The translations under genes and the position numbers were made by a program. The notes beneath the pieces are model-generated. The model had not been told where the DNA came from. It did not search any database and was given only the letters and a program-made list of their open reading frames with translations. Positions 27,622-39,851 of a DNA stretch of 64,000 nucleotides are shown here, in pieces. The stretch lies in the NCBI RefSeq assembly GCF_900637545.1, contig NZ_LR134376.1, positions 4,165,001 to 4,229,000 on the forward strand, given 5' to 3'. Within the stretch, counting starts at the first letter, position 1. The number at the start of each line of letters is the position of its first letter. The DNA is from Aeromonas encheleia (GTDB lineage Bacteria; Pseudomonadota; Gammaproteobacteria; Enterobacterales; Aeromonadaceae).

Positions 27622-28720
27622 TTTGCATCCCTGCTGCCACAGCCAATATTTCATAAATACTTTCTAAGAAACTCTTTTGCTTATTATCATAAGAGCCTAA
27701 TTCATACTCTTGCAATATACTTACTGCTTCTTCATAACTGACAACCCCACGCTCAACATCATTAATGAGATCTATACATATTTGAGATAGAGCATTATTT
27801 TCTGGTGTCACAATACCAAATTGTTCCATATAGGCTTTTTCAACATTTTTTATCTCTGGATCCACAGGATAAAAATACGAGCCACTAGATCTAAGAACAC
27901 TGACATCATGCTCATTAATTGAGCCAGATATAAGTAAAGGAGAGTGAGTTGCAATGAATAAATCTATGTTTGAATGAGGAAAAATATTCAATAGATTCTT
28001 AATGTATTGTTGCTGCCAGTTAGGGTGCAAACTATTTTCAGGCTCATCGATGAATATTGCAGTGCCTGATTTTTTTATATTGGCAGCAATAAACAATGAA
28101 GTCGCAATCAGCGATAACTCTCCAGAACTAGCATCTTGCAATTTAAAATAATTGCTGTTTTTCGATAGAAAAATATCTAGTTTCTTTATAAATTTAAATT
28201 TTCTCAGCTTTCGTTCATTCAAAAGAATTTTAGAAATTATCTCGCCTGAAAGGCCCTCTCCATATCTAGTATAAGCATTAGCCCACAACATATAGCCTAG
28301 GTCTTGTATATGATGCCTTATTAAATATAGTAGCGACATGAACTCTTCGTCATAAGTTTCATTTAGCTCATCAACATAATATTTATAGCTTTCAATGTTC
28401 ATGTTAAAGGATGACATGTCAAAACCTATTTGAGGTTCGAAACCAGCATACTCTAAGATGTTAGATAACGTATATGAGTATAAATCCGCCTCATTGACAG
28501 CGGAGATAAAAGCTTTCTTAACAGCCTTTAAATAAATGTTTCCATTTAACTTCCGCCCCATGTAACAATAGCTACCCCGAGAACTCCTACTTGGAAATCG
28601 GTCAGTTAGTGAGGTGGAAATTGCAATCACATGTTGGTTGTTATTTACAGCATCTCTCGCCAACATTGACAACTGCCTGCTCTTCCCTGAGCCATTATCC
28701 CCTGTATATATTGTGATCAT
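27599..28720 (-). CDS. ABC-type AAA ATPase, PtuA-like
   Basis: A 373-residue ATPase of the SMC/OLD-like class. Walker A is GDNGSGKSR at residues 8-16, the ABC signature is ASSGELSLIATS, Walker B is AIFIDEPENSLHPNWQQQY, and the H-loop is LFIATHSPLLISGS. The middle section (about residues 90-190) is helical. The C-terminal 90 residues lack a TOPRIM domain, unlike OLD nucleases, so nuclease activity must come from the HNH partner. AGAGGG lies four bases before the ATG. It starts 29 bases after the recD stop on the same strand, with no terminator between. AT-rich composition marks it as acquired. Septu ATPase is the best guess. Confidence 0.8.
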   Translation of the reverse strand: MITIYTGDNGSGKSRQLSMLARDAVNNNQHVIAISTSLTDRFPSRSSRGSYCYMGRKLNGNIYLKAVKKAFISAVNEADLYSYTLSNILEYAGFEPQIGFDMSSFNMNIESYKYYVDELNETYDEEFMSLLYLIRHHIQDLGYMLWANAYTRYGEGLSGEIISKILLNERKLRKFKFIKKLDIFLSKNSNYFKLQDASSGELSLIATSLFIAANIKKSGTAIFIDEPENSLHPNWQQQYIKNLLNIFPHSNIDLFIATHSPLLISGSINEHDVSVLRSSGSYFYPVDPEIKNVEKAYMEQFGIVTPENNALSQICIDLINDVERGVVSYEEAVSILQEYELGSYDNKQKSFLESIYEILAVAAGMQNGKNKLY

Positions 28721-28749
28721 GTAACCCTCTAAATATATTTCCGATTATA

Positions 28750-30845
<2,096 letters not shown>

Positions 30846-30849
<4 letters not shown>

Positions 30850-33800
30850 GATTCAACCTCATTCCACTCTTGTGCACCGGCAGCGGGCTGCGCCGCGCCC
30901 TCGCTAAATAATTCGTCCAGCCCCAGCACCAGCTCGCGGCTGGGGCGGGTATGGAAGACACCCCCTTGCGGCATGCCGCGCAGGAACAGATAGAAGACAC
31001 CGCCAAAGTGCTGGTCGAAGTCGTAGCCCGGCAGGCGTAGGGAGAGCAGCCGGTGCAGCGCCAGGGAGTAGAGCTGGTATTGCAGATCGTAGCGATGCTC
31101 CGCCATCGCCCGCTCCAGCGCCGGACGGCCGTAATCCGCCGGACTCATGCCGAGGTGGTTGGATTTGTAGTCGAGCAGATACCAGCGCCCCTGCCACTCG
31201 AACACCAGATCGATGAAGCCCTTCAGCATGCCCTGCACCGCCGCAAAGCTGAGGGGCTTGTTGCCTCTCGACAGCGGATCGTGCCGCTGGCACAGCGCGG
31301 TCAGGGCCGGCGCCGTCACCCGCCCCATGGGCAGGAAAAACTCCAGCTCCACCTGCTTGTGGCGATCGGTAAGCTGGCGCAGCCGGACCGGCTCACCGCC
31401 TTCGTCTTGTTGCAAGGGAAGCGGCAACTCGGTATCGAGCACCGCCTCCACCTGCTGCTGCAGCACCGGGGCCCAGGCTGCGTCGAAGCCATCCTGCACC
31501 AGCAGCGCGGCAATGTGCTGCGCCAGCTCGTCGCCGCCGGCGCTCGGGAAATCGATGGTCTCGAACAGGCTGTGCAGCAGGGTGCCGGGGCGGGCGCCCT
31601 TGGGGAAGGTGAAGATGGAGGGCTGGGGCGCCTCTGCCTCCTCCGGCAACGCGGCGGCCGCCTCGGGCGCCACCTCGTCATCGAAGCCGGGGTTGGCCAG
31701 CACCCCCTTGCTGTGGCCGTTGCCCTGAGCCGCCAGCCCGGAGTAGGAGCTGATCCACCAGTCCCGCTCGAGCTTACCGGTGAAGTGGCGCACCTGGGGC
31801 TCGCCCAACTGCACCAGCTCAGGTGCCAGCGGGGCCGGACGGCGGAGCGAGGGCTCACCGACGGCCACTCCGGGCAGCGCCTGGGCCAGCTCCTGCAAGG
31901 CGGTGGCCAGGGTGCTGGCATCGCCCGCCTCCCCCTTCTGCAGCAGATAGCCGATGGAGGTGTGGTGCAGATCCGTGGTCTCGGACTTGCCGCTGCCCGA
32001 GCGCACCGGGGCCAGCCCTAGCCAGGTGGCGTAGACGCCACGGGTCAGCGCCACATAGAGCAGCCGCAAGTCTTCGGCGAGCCGCTCCCTGTCCGCCTCG
32101 GCCAGGGAGCCTTCGGCGCCGGTCAGATCGAGAATGGTGTGATTGCCCGCCTCATCCGCCTCGTGATAGAGCGGCGTCTCGGCGGCTCTGTGGCTGCAGA
32201 TGAAGGGCAGGAACACCAGCGGGTACTCCAGCCCCTTGGATTTGTGGATGGTGACTATCTGCACCAGCTTGCGCTCGGACTCGAGCCGCAGTACCTGCTC
32301 CGCCACCTGGCCGTTGGGGTGCGCGATCGCCTCCCCCAGCCAGCGCAGCAGGGCATACTCCCCGTCCAGCTCGCCGCTCGCCTGCTGCAGCAGCTCCCCC
32401 AGATGGAGGAAGTTGGTGAGGCGCCGCTCCCCGTAAGGGCTCGCCAGCAGGGAGGAGGCGAGATTGCGCCCGTGCAGCAGGGCCCGCAGCATGGCCAGCA
32501 CGCCGCGGCGGTGCCAGATCTTGCGGTACTCCACGAACTCCTGCACCGTGCTTTCCCAGGCGCGCTCGTCCGATGCCAGGGTGTCGAGCGCCCTGGCGTC
32601 GAGATCGAACAGGCCGGTGGCCAGCGCCGCCCGCAGGCTGCGCTCCTCGCTCGGGTTCTGGCAGGCGTGCAGGATGAGCAGGATCTCCCGCGCCTCCACC
32701 TGCGCCAGCACGCTCTCGCGATTGGACAGGTAGACGGATGCGATGGCGAGCCGCGCCAGCTCTTGCTGCACCAGCCGTCCCTCGGCGCCGGTGCGCACCA
32801 GCACGGCGATATCCCCCGCCTTGACCGGCTGGTCGCCGATCAAGGCCTGCTCCTCCCGGGCCAGACTCAGCAGCCGGTGGATCTCGGCCGCCGTGGCGCG
32901 GGCCATCAGGCTCTGGTAATCCCCCCGGTTGAAGGTGGGCTGGCCACCGAGCTGCCAGCAGTGCAGCACGGGGGCGACCTGGCCATCGAGTCGCAGCGCC
33001 TTGCCCTTGCCCTGCGCCTCCACCGGCAGGAAGGGGATGTCCGCCTCGTAGATGAAGGGATCCCTGGCCCGCTGGAACAGGCCGTTGACCGCCGCCACCA
33101 GGGCGCCGCTGGAGCGGTAGTTGCGACCCAGGGTGTAGTGGGCGCTCACATTTCGCCGCGCCTGAATGTAGGTGAAGATGTCGGCGCCGCGAAAACCGTA
33201 GATGGCCTGCTTGGGGTCGCCGATCATCAGCAGCGCAGTGTCGCGCTGACCGCCATAGAGCCGATGGAAGATGCGGTACTGCTGGGGGTCGGTATCCTGG
33301 AATTCATCGATCATGGCGACCCGATAGCTGGTGCGAATGCGCTCGCACAGTCGGTCACCGAGGTTGGAGCCGAGCGCCCCGTCGAGATCCTTGAGCAGAT
33401 CGTCAAACGACAGCTGATGGGCCTGACGCTTGCTGATGCGCATCCGCTCGTGCACCACCCGCGCGGCCCGCTGCAGGATCAGATCCCGGATGCCGGGGCG
33501 GCTCGCGAGCAGTTCATCGATCTGCGTGAACAGTGGCAGGGTCGGCAGCGCCTTGCCCTTGCTCAGCTTGGCTTCCAATGCCTCTTGACCGAAGCGCTCG
33601 AGATCCTTGGCCAAGGCGTAGCCAGTGGTCGGGTCTTGTGCCCAGTCGGTTATCTTGGTGAGCCAACCTTCGTAGTTCTTGCCGGTATAGAGCTTGATCT
33701 GACCCTCGGTCTGGCGGCGGATCTCGTCAAGCTGACTGAGCCAGCCCTGCTTGATCGCCTCAATGCGGCTCATGGCTTGTTCATGACGCTCGGCCAGGGT

Positions 33801-34466
33801 CTCATCCCCCAGTTGAGGGCGTATTTCCAGCTCGCTGTTGTCCAGCCAGCCGCTCATGTCCCGCAGCAGGGCGGCGGGGCTCGGCCACTGCTGGCGCACC
33901 GCCCGGGCCAGCGCCTCGTCCACCGGATAGAACTCGGCGCGCCAGTAGTCGCTCACCGCCTGCAGCCTGAGCTGGCTGTCGTCGGTCAAGAATTCGGTTT
34001 CAAACAGGGCGCCAGATTCGAAGGCGTTCTGTTTCAGCATCCGCTGGCAGAAGCCGTGGATGGTGAACACCGCCGCCTCGTCCATCTGCCGCTCGGCGGC
34101 CAGCAACCGGCGCGCCGCCTGCTCGTGATCCTCCACTTCCAGCAACAGCTGGGCCAGCAGCGGATCCGGACTCTCGCCGCGCAGGAAGGCGAGGCGTGCC
34201 TCGTGGATGCGGGCGCGGATCCGCCCCCGCAGCTCGGCGGTGGCGGCTTCGGTGAAGGTCACCACCAGAATTTCGGTCACCGACAGCGGCCGCTCGTGGG
34301 CGCTGGGCTGACCCGCCTCCTCCCCTTCCTCGATGAGCGGGCCGTGGCCCAGCAGCAGCCGCAGGTAGAGGCCGGCGATGGTGTAGGTCTTGCCGGTCCC
34401 GGCAGAGGCCTCGATCAGCCGCTCGCCATGGAGGGGGAAGCGCAGGGTATTGAGTGCTTGGGCCAT
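30846..34466 (-). CDS. recB: Exodeoxyribonuclease V beta subunit
   Basis: A 1206-residue 3'-5' helicase and nuclease. N-terminal superfamily-1 motor: Walker [21 protein letters not shown] (about residues 18-37), [21 protein letters not shown], Walker [41 protein letters not shown] and the late motifs [20 protein letters not shown] and [10 protein letters not shown]-terminal nuclease domain near residues 930-1180 with catalytic [20 protein letters not shown]. It starts one base into the recC stop, so translation is coupled. All parts look intact. Confidence 0.98.
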
Positions 34467-37400
34467 TACTTCAGCTCCTCCAGGCAGTTGAGCAGCGGGG
34501 TCAGATGCTCGCGGGCCAGCCCTTGCAGCTGGCTCAGCACCTCCTCGTCGAGGGCGGGGAAACAGCGTGCGACATAGGGATCTTCGCCCTCACCTATCAG
34601 TTGCCAGCCGCCCTGGAAGCGGGCCAGCGCCGCCTTGTCGGCGGCCTCCGGCTTGTCCGGATCCTTCTCGATGGCCTTGAGCCAGTCCCAGGCGGTGTTG
34701 GGGAAGAAGGGCAGCGGCCGCTTCATCCCCTGCTGCCAGAGCGCCACCAGCGCCGCCAGCCTGGGCCGCGCCTCGTCGGCGGACAGCGCGGGCAGTCGCC
34801 AGCCCAGCTTGGCATCGAGCAGCAGGGTGTCACCGGGGGCCTCGCTCAGGGCGAGGCAGAGGTGCTGGACCCAGCCCAGCAGCAGATCCTTGCCGTTGAA
34901 GCTGCCGGGCTTGACGATCAGCTGGCGGCCCCGCTGGGTGTCGATCCAGCCCTGCAGCTGGCCCTGGGCCAGGGAGATATCGATCTCCACCGCCTGCTTG
35001 CCGCCATCCTCTTCACCGGCGAGCCAGGGGCGCAGCCGATCCGCCAGCTTGCCCATCTGCTCGTCCAGATCGTCGAGCAGCAGGTTGCCGAACCAGCCTT
35101 GCGGCAGCTGACCCGACAAACGCAACCGCTCACACCGGATCTCGCTGTTGCCCTCCTTGAGATGAGCATCGAGCAGCAGGCTTTTGAGCTGATAGTGCTG
35201 CAGGCCGTCCAGCTCGAACGGCTCGCTGTCCTCGATGTTGGCCTCGTTCAACTCGAACCACACCTTGAGGCGGCGGTTGAGGAAGTAGCGGGCCGGCTGG
35301 CGATAGAAACGCAGCAGCTCGGCCAGCTCCAGCCCCTGCTCCTTGCCCCATTCGGGAGGTAACGGCAGCTCGCCGCTCTGGAAGTTGCTCGCCCCCGGCA
35401 CCGGATTGAGGGCCGACAGCCAGTCGGTGGCATAGGTAAAGAGTCGCGACTCATGTTCAGAATCGGGCTCGGGGTAGAAGTAACTATGGCTATAGGGGGT
35501 GAGCGGGTGCTCGACCACCAGGTGCGCGAGCAGCCGCTCGCCGGAGACCTCGTCGGAGAGCGCCTCGTCCCCCGCCAGCACGAAGCCCTGGCGCACATAG
35601 TCGACCAGCTCCGCCAGCAGCACAGAGGGCACCTTGGGACTGTTGTCCTCGGCGCTGAAGCCCTGATAGCTGATGTAGAGTCCCTGCTGGGCGCTGAGTA
35701 GCGCCTCGAGGAACAGATAGCGGTCATCGTCCCGGCGGGATCTGTCCCCGCGGCGGGAGGCCGTGGCCATCAGATCGAAGCCCATGGGGGCCAGGGTGCG
35801 CGGGTAGACGCCGTCATTCATGCCGAGCAGGCAGACCTGCTTGAAGGGGATGGAGCGCATCGGCATCAGGGTGCAGAAGTTCACCTGACCGGCCAGGAAA
35901 CGCTGGCTGGAGCGCTGCTCGCCGAGCTGATTGCCGAGGTAGTCCTGCAGCAGCTCAGGGCTGATGGGGTGGTCGAAACGCGCCTCGCCCAGCTGGGTCT
36001 GCCACTCGGCCAGCTGGCTGCGGATGAGTTGCAGCAACCGCTCCTCCTCTTCGTCCGCCAGATAGAAACGATCCAGCAGCTCGTTGAGGCAGGCTACCCA
36101 GCCGGGCAGGCTCTGCGCCTGCTGCAGGCGGGGCAGGAATTCGGCGAGGGAATCCACAAACCAGGCCAGCTTGCCGAGCGCCAGCCCCTGCTGACCCTCG
36201 ATGTCGGCGTAGGGCAGTATCCCCGCCACCGGCTCGCCGTCCCCCATGGCGAAGCCGAGCAGCATGCGGCGCAGGCCGAACAGCCAGCTGTTGCCGCTGA
36301 GCGGCGGCAAGTCGAAGCGCAGCGGATAGGCATCGTCCAGCCCCCAGCGGATGCCGGTCTCCTGCACCCAGACCCGCAGCTGGTTGAACTCGCCGTCATC
36401 CAGCTCGAAGCGGCGCAGCACGGCGGGCACCTCCAGGATGGCGAGCAGCTCCCCCGCCCCGAAGCGGGCATTGGGCAGACGCAGCAGGGCGAGGAAGCTC
36501 TGCAGCAGCGGGCTCTCCTGACTCGCCGCCCGATCCGAGACCGCGAAGGGGATCTGGCCGCGGGCGCCGAACACCGCCTGGATGTAGGGGCCGTAGCTGT
36601 TCACATCCGGCATCATCACCACCACGTCTTTGGGGGTGAGGCTCGGATCCTGCTCGAACAGCCCTAGCAGCCGATCGTGTAGCACTTCCAGTTCACGCAT
36701 CGGGCCGTGGCAGGCGTGGATCTGCAGGGATCCATCCGCCGGATCGAGCGGGCTCTTGTGCTGGCTGCCGTCCAGATCGAATCGACCGGCGCCCCGCTCT
36801 GCCAGCTCCAGCACATCCTTCTGGATGGCGCGCAGCAGCCTGACATTGCCCTTGGCATCGAGGTCGTCGATATCGACGAAGGCCTCTATTTGGGGCACCT
36901 CCAGCTCCATCAGCTGGTGCAGGTAGTCGCGCCCCAGCTTGCCCATGGAGGCGAGCAGCGGGTTGGCGGGCCCTTGCAGGGTCTCGATGTCGGTGCCGGG
37001 CTTGAGCTTGTTGGCCAGCCGGGCGAGCGTCTTGCGATCCAGCAGATCCCCCCAGTAGTAGCGGCAGGGGTTGGTGATGAACAGGTGCACCTCCACCCGG
37101 CTGCCGAGGGCCTGCAGCGCCTCCACGTAGCGCGGCGGCAGCGCCGAGATGCCGAACACGAACACCCGCTCCGGCAACCTGCCCGGCAGCTCGGCGCTCT
37201 GTTGCAGCCCCTGGATAAACTCCTCATAGAGGTTGGCTCTGTGATAGCCGCTCGGGCTCAGCGCCAGGGTGCGGGCCACCAGCTCGCGCCACAGCTCGGG
37301 CTGCCAATCCTGGCCGCTCACCCCCGCCAGCTCCAGCCCCAGACCCTCACCCTCTTCCCAGCGGGCGATCCAGTCCGGCCGGTAGACCAGATACTGGTCG

Positions 37401-37840
37401 AACAGATCCGCGATCTTCTGGCACAGCTGCCACAGCCGCACCTGTTCGGGCTCCTGCCGGGGATCTGCCTGCGGATCCTGTTCCTCGGCGCCCCCCAGAT
37501 AGGCGGCAAGGGGGGCGAAGGCGGGGCGCTCCAGCAGGGCCGGCAATATGGTCATCAGCTGCCAGCTCATGGCGCCCTTGTTGTAGGGGCTCTGGCGCGG
37601 CACATCCGCCAGCACCTGGGTGAACATCTCCCAGATGAAGCTGGCGGGCAGCGGGAAGTCGATGTTGGCGGCAATGCCGAAGGCCTTGGCCAGCTCCAGC
37701 TTGAGCCACTGGGCCATGCCGGGGCTCTGCACCAGGATCTGTTCCCGCTGGAAGGGGTGAGAGAGGGGGGCCTGCCGGATGCGGTTCACCAGCAACTCTT
37801 TGAGCAGATCCAGCTGATTGGAGTGGTAGAGGGTAAACAT
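34466..37840 (-). CDS. recC: Exodeoxyribonuclease V gamma subunit
   Basis: A 1124-residue subunit that splits the duplex and scans for Chi. It starts MFTLYHSNQLDLLKELLVNR and continues with the family motifs ILVQSPGMAQWLKLELAKAFGIAANIDFPLPASFIW, QIHACHGPMRELEVLHDRLL and RSIPFKQVCLLGMNDGVYPR. The helicase-like and nuclease-like folds lack the catalytic residues, as in E. coli. GGGAG lies six bases before the ATG. First gene of the operon; thyA, recJ-type or ptrA neighbours seen in other genomes are absent here. Confidence 0.97.
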   Translation of the reverse strand: MFTLYHSNQLDLLKELLVNRIRQAPLSHPFQREQILVQSPGMAQWLKLELAKAFGIAANIDFPLPASFIWEMFTQVLADVPRQSPYNKGAMSWQLMTILPALLERPAFAPLAAYLGGAEEQDPQADPRQEPEQVRLWQLCQKIADLFDQYLVYRPDWIARWEEGEGLGLELAGVSGQDWQPELWRELVARTLALSPSGYHRANLYEEFIQGLQQSAELPGRLPERVFVFGISALPPRYVEALQALGSRVEVHLFITNPCRYYWGDLLDRKTLARLANKLKPGTDIETLQGPANPLLASMGKLGRDYLHQLMELEVPQIEAFVDIDDLDAKGNVRLLRAIQKDVLELAERGAGRFDLDGSQHKSPLDPADGSLQIHACHGPMRELEVLHDRLLGLFEQDPSLTPKDVVVMMPDVNSYGPYIQAVFGARGQIPFAVSDRAASQESPLLQSFLALLRLPNARFGAGELLAILEVPAVLRRFELDDGEFNQLRVWVQETGIRWGLDDAYPLRFDLPPLSGNSWLFGLRRMLLGFAMGDGEPVAGILPYADIEGQQGLALGKLAWFVDSLAEFLPRLQQAQSLPGWVACLNELLDRFYLADEEEERLLQLIRSQLAEWQTQLGEARFDHPISPELLQDYLGNQLGEQRSSQRFLAGQVNFCTLMPMRSIPFKQVCLLGMNDGVYPRTLAPMGFDLMATASRRGDRSRRDDDRYLFLEALLSAQQGLYISYQGFSAEDNSPKVPSVLLAELVDYVRQGFVLAGDEALSDEVSGERLLAHLVVEHPLTPYSHSYFYPEPDSEHESRLFTYATDWLSALNPVPGASNFQSGELPLPPEWGKEQGLELAELLRFYRQPARYFLNRRLKVWFELNEANIEDSEPFELDGLQHYQLKSLLLDAHLKEGNSEIRCERLRLSGQLPQGWFGNLLLDDLDEQMGKLADRLRPWLAGEEDGGKQAVEIDISLAQGQLQGWIDTQRGRQLIVKPGSFNGKDLLLGWVQHLCLALSEAPGDTLLLDAKLGWRLPALSADEARPRLAALVALWQQGMKRPLPFFPNTAWDWLKAIEKDPDKPEAADKAALARFQGGWQLIGEGEDPYVARCFPALDEEVLSQLQGLAREHLTPLLNCLEELK

Positions 37841-38010
37841 GGACGACTCCCGCCAATTCGAAAGAGGGGTGCGCGCGAGAAAATGTGAGTCATTCCCGTC
37901 ACTTCACACGAAATGGGATTGTCGGGGATCGGGGGGGAAGATGCAAAAGGCGCTTGCGGCCGCCGATCACGGCGTCGGCACAATTCCGGATAGGAGGCAC
38001 TGGCGGGCAT

Positions 38011-38036
38011 AAAAAAGCCGGTGCCGCTGCACCGGC
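38011..38036 (-). terminator. Intrinsic terminator after the DoxX gene
   Basis: GCCGGTGC/GCACCGGC with a four-base loop, followed on the minus strand by six T. Confidence 0.88.
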
Positions 38037-38069
38037 CAAAGGCGTTGGAAAACTCGAACTATCAGGCTA

Positions 38070-38465
38070 TTACCAGTTCTTGCCGAGACGGGCATCCAGG
38101 CTGAAGGCCCCCGCACCGGCCGCCGCCAGGGCCAGGAAGCCACCGGCGATGGAGAGGTTCTTCATGAACATCAGCATCTGCATCTGTTCGGCAGGCTGAT
38201 AGTGGAAGAGGAAGGCCGCCATCAGGGTGAAACCGGCAAGCAGCACGGCGATGCTACGGGTAAACAGGCCCAGCACTATGGCGAGACCGCCACCCAGCTC
38301 CAGCAGGATCACCAGCGGCAGCACGGCCCCGGGCACGCCCATGGCTTCCATGTAACCCTGGGTACCGGCATAACCGCCGATCTTGCCCCAGCCTGCAATC
38401 ACAAACATCAGCGCCAGCAGTACACGACCCACCAGCAGTGCCACGTCTTTCATCTTGTCCATCAT
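38070..38465 (-). CDS. DoxX family membrane protein
   Basis: A 131-residue protein with four membrane spans. VGRVLLALMFVIAGWGKIGGYAG is the DoxX signature, VLPLVILLELGGGLAIVLGLFTR the second conserved block, and LSIAGGFLALAAAGAGAFSLD the end. The start is at a Met pair preceded by AAGGA (five bases before the first, eight before the second). DoxX proteins are linked to redox and thiol stress. It is the last gene of a minus-strand group with a pirin, next to a YhaJ-type regulator. In E. coli, YhaJ activates the DoxX-type gene yqjF, so the same logic is likely here. Confidence 0.88.
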   Translation of the reverse strand: MMDKMKDVALLVGRVLLALMFVIAGWGKIGGYAGTQGYMEAMGVPGAVLPLVILLELGGGLAIVLGLFTRSIAVLLAGFTLMAAFLFHYQPAEQMQMLMFMKNLSIAGGFLALAAAGAGAFSLDARLGKNW

Positions 38466-38546
38466 CAGATTCCTTTGATTACCCATAACTGTGTTAATAG
38501 TGTAAGACCGAATTGTTAACTCATTCATTTCGCCAAGATTTATTTA

Positions 38547-39233
38547 TCAGGGCAGATCAAATAACAGGGCCTCACTGGCCTGGGAGGCGGTGAGCACCCA
38601 GGCCTGCTCGTCACGGCTGAGCAGGCCATCGCCGGGTCGGGCAGCCAAACCGTTGCCAGTCAGCTCCCCCGAGATCATATGCAGGTAACCATGCCGACCT
38701 TGCAATGCCCATTCGAGGGTCTCCCCCGCGGCAAGTTGCAGTCGCCATACCTTGGCCTGTTGGCGGATCCTGAAGGATCCTTCCTCACCCTCGGGTGACG
38801 CCACCAGCGTCAGCCCGGGCTGGGCTTCTATCTTCTTCTGCTGATAGCCTGGGGTAGTGCCGTATTCATTCGGCTCGATCCAGATCTGCAACAGGGAGAG
38901 CGGCTCGGTCTGCGAGGGGTTGTACTCGCTGTGCCGGATGCCGGACCCTGCGCTCATCAGCTGGAAATCCCCGGCCGGGATCTGCTCGGCATGACCGAGG
39001 CTGTCCCTGTGCTCTATGGTGCCTCTCAGCACGCAGGTCAGGATCTCCATGTTGGCATGAGGGTGGGTGGCGAAACCGCCACCCGGCGACACCAGATCCT
39101 GATTGATGACCCGCAAGACCGAGTGTCCCATCCAGTCCGGGTCATAGTAGTGCCCGAACGAGAAGCTGTGACGCGCGTCCAGCCAGCCAAAGTTGGCATG
39201 ACCTCGCTCTTCTGCGGCTCTCAATTTCATCAT
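38547..39233 (-). CDS. Pirin family protein (YhhW/YhaK type)
   Basis: A 228-residue bicupin. RGHANFGWLDARHSFSFGHYYDP is the family start. The metal site of the first barrel is complete: THPHANMEILT gives two histidines and SAGSGIRHSEYNPS gives the third histidine and the glutamate. The second barrel (about residues 140-225) lacks ligands, as usual. E. coli YhhW of this family has quercetin 2,3-dioxygenase activity in vitro; the biological role is probably stress related. GAGGAG lies six bases before the ATG. It lies between the DoxX gene and a small exported protein, all on one strand. Confidence 0.92.
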   Translation of the reverse strand: MMKLRAAEERGHANFGWLDARHSFSFGHYYDPDWMGHSVLRVINQDLVSPGGGFATHPHANMEILTCVLRGTIEHRDSLGHAEQIPAGDFQLMSAGSGIRHSEYNPSQTEPLSLLQIWIEPNEYGTTPGYQQKKIEAQPGLTLVASPEGEEGSFRIRQQAKVWRLQLAAGETLEWALQGRHGYLHMISGELTGNGLAARPGDGLLSRDEQAWVLTASQASEALLFDLP

Positions 39234-39263
39234 GGTGTGCTCCTCAAATATCGATATGGTTGA

Positions 39264-39596
39264 TTAACGCTGGCGACCGCCACCCACCCCGTACGGGATG
39301 CGGTAGCTGCTGCTCTGATCACCCAGGCTGACCGTCAGGTTGCCCTGGGTGCGGCTCGGGATCTTCACCTGCTGGGTGCCCGTCAGGCTGGCGTGGACGG
39401 ATGCCAGCACATCGCCAGACTCGTCACGCACCTCCAGCATGGGGTTGGCAGGGCCGTCGACGGCGGCACTGGCCTGCCAGTTGACAAACAGGACCCCAGG
39501 CGCGGCGTTGAAGTCGGCGGGGACACTTGCCTGGGCGGCACCAGCGGTCATCAGGCCTGCAACGGCCAGCATCTTGATTAGGTTTTTCATGCTCAT
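39264..39596 (-). CDS. Small exported protein, 110 residues
   Basis: A signal peptide (MSMKNLIKMLAVAGLMTAGA, cut after AAQA) is followed by a beta-rich domain of about 85 residues: VLFVNWQASAAVDG, NPMLEVRDESGDVLASVHAS, QVKIPSRTQGNLTVSLG, ending YGVGGGRQR. Possibly an Ig-like or small beta-sandwich periplasmic protein. The start could also be the second Met two residues on; GAGAGA fits that better. It is the first gene of the minus-strand group with pirin and DoxX and is divergent from the YhaJ-type regulator. I do not recognise the family. Confidence 0.65.
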   Translation of the reverse strand: MSMKNLIKMLAVAGLMTAGAAQASVPADFNAAPGVLFVNWQASAAVDGPANPMLEVRDESGDVLASVHASLTGTQQVKIPSRTQGNLTVSLGDQSSSYRIPYGVGGGRQR

Positions 39597-39851
39597 TTCT
39601 CTCTTGAATTGTTATGTCATTGATAGGCCGTTCAGCCTGGGCCAATGCCTCCATGCAAGAGACTATTCAAATATTATGTTGTTCTTTTACTGACGACTGA
39701 CCGCCTGTTTGAGAGGGGTCACAGCCTTGAACTGCACTTATTTGGTCGCTGAACCATCCTGTCCGAGCGGTGATTGAATAATAGAGTCGCTTGTCTTAAC
39801 TTGTTAGCGAGATAATCTGGCAAACATATTCAAAAAAATTGAAGGGTAGAT

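Noticed and set aside
32139..34577. 812-codon plus-strand open frame opposite recB
   Set aside because: An antisense shadow of recB. High G+C with GC-rich third positions removes stops on the opposite strand; no protein family pattern is visible.
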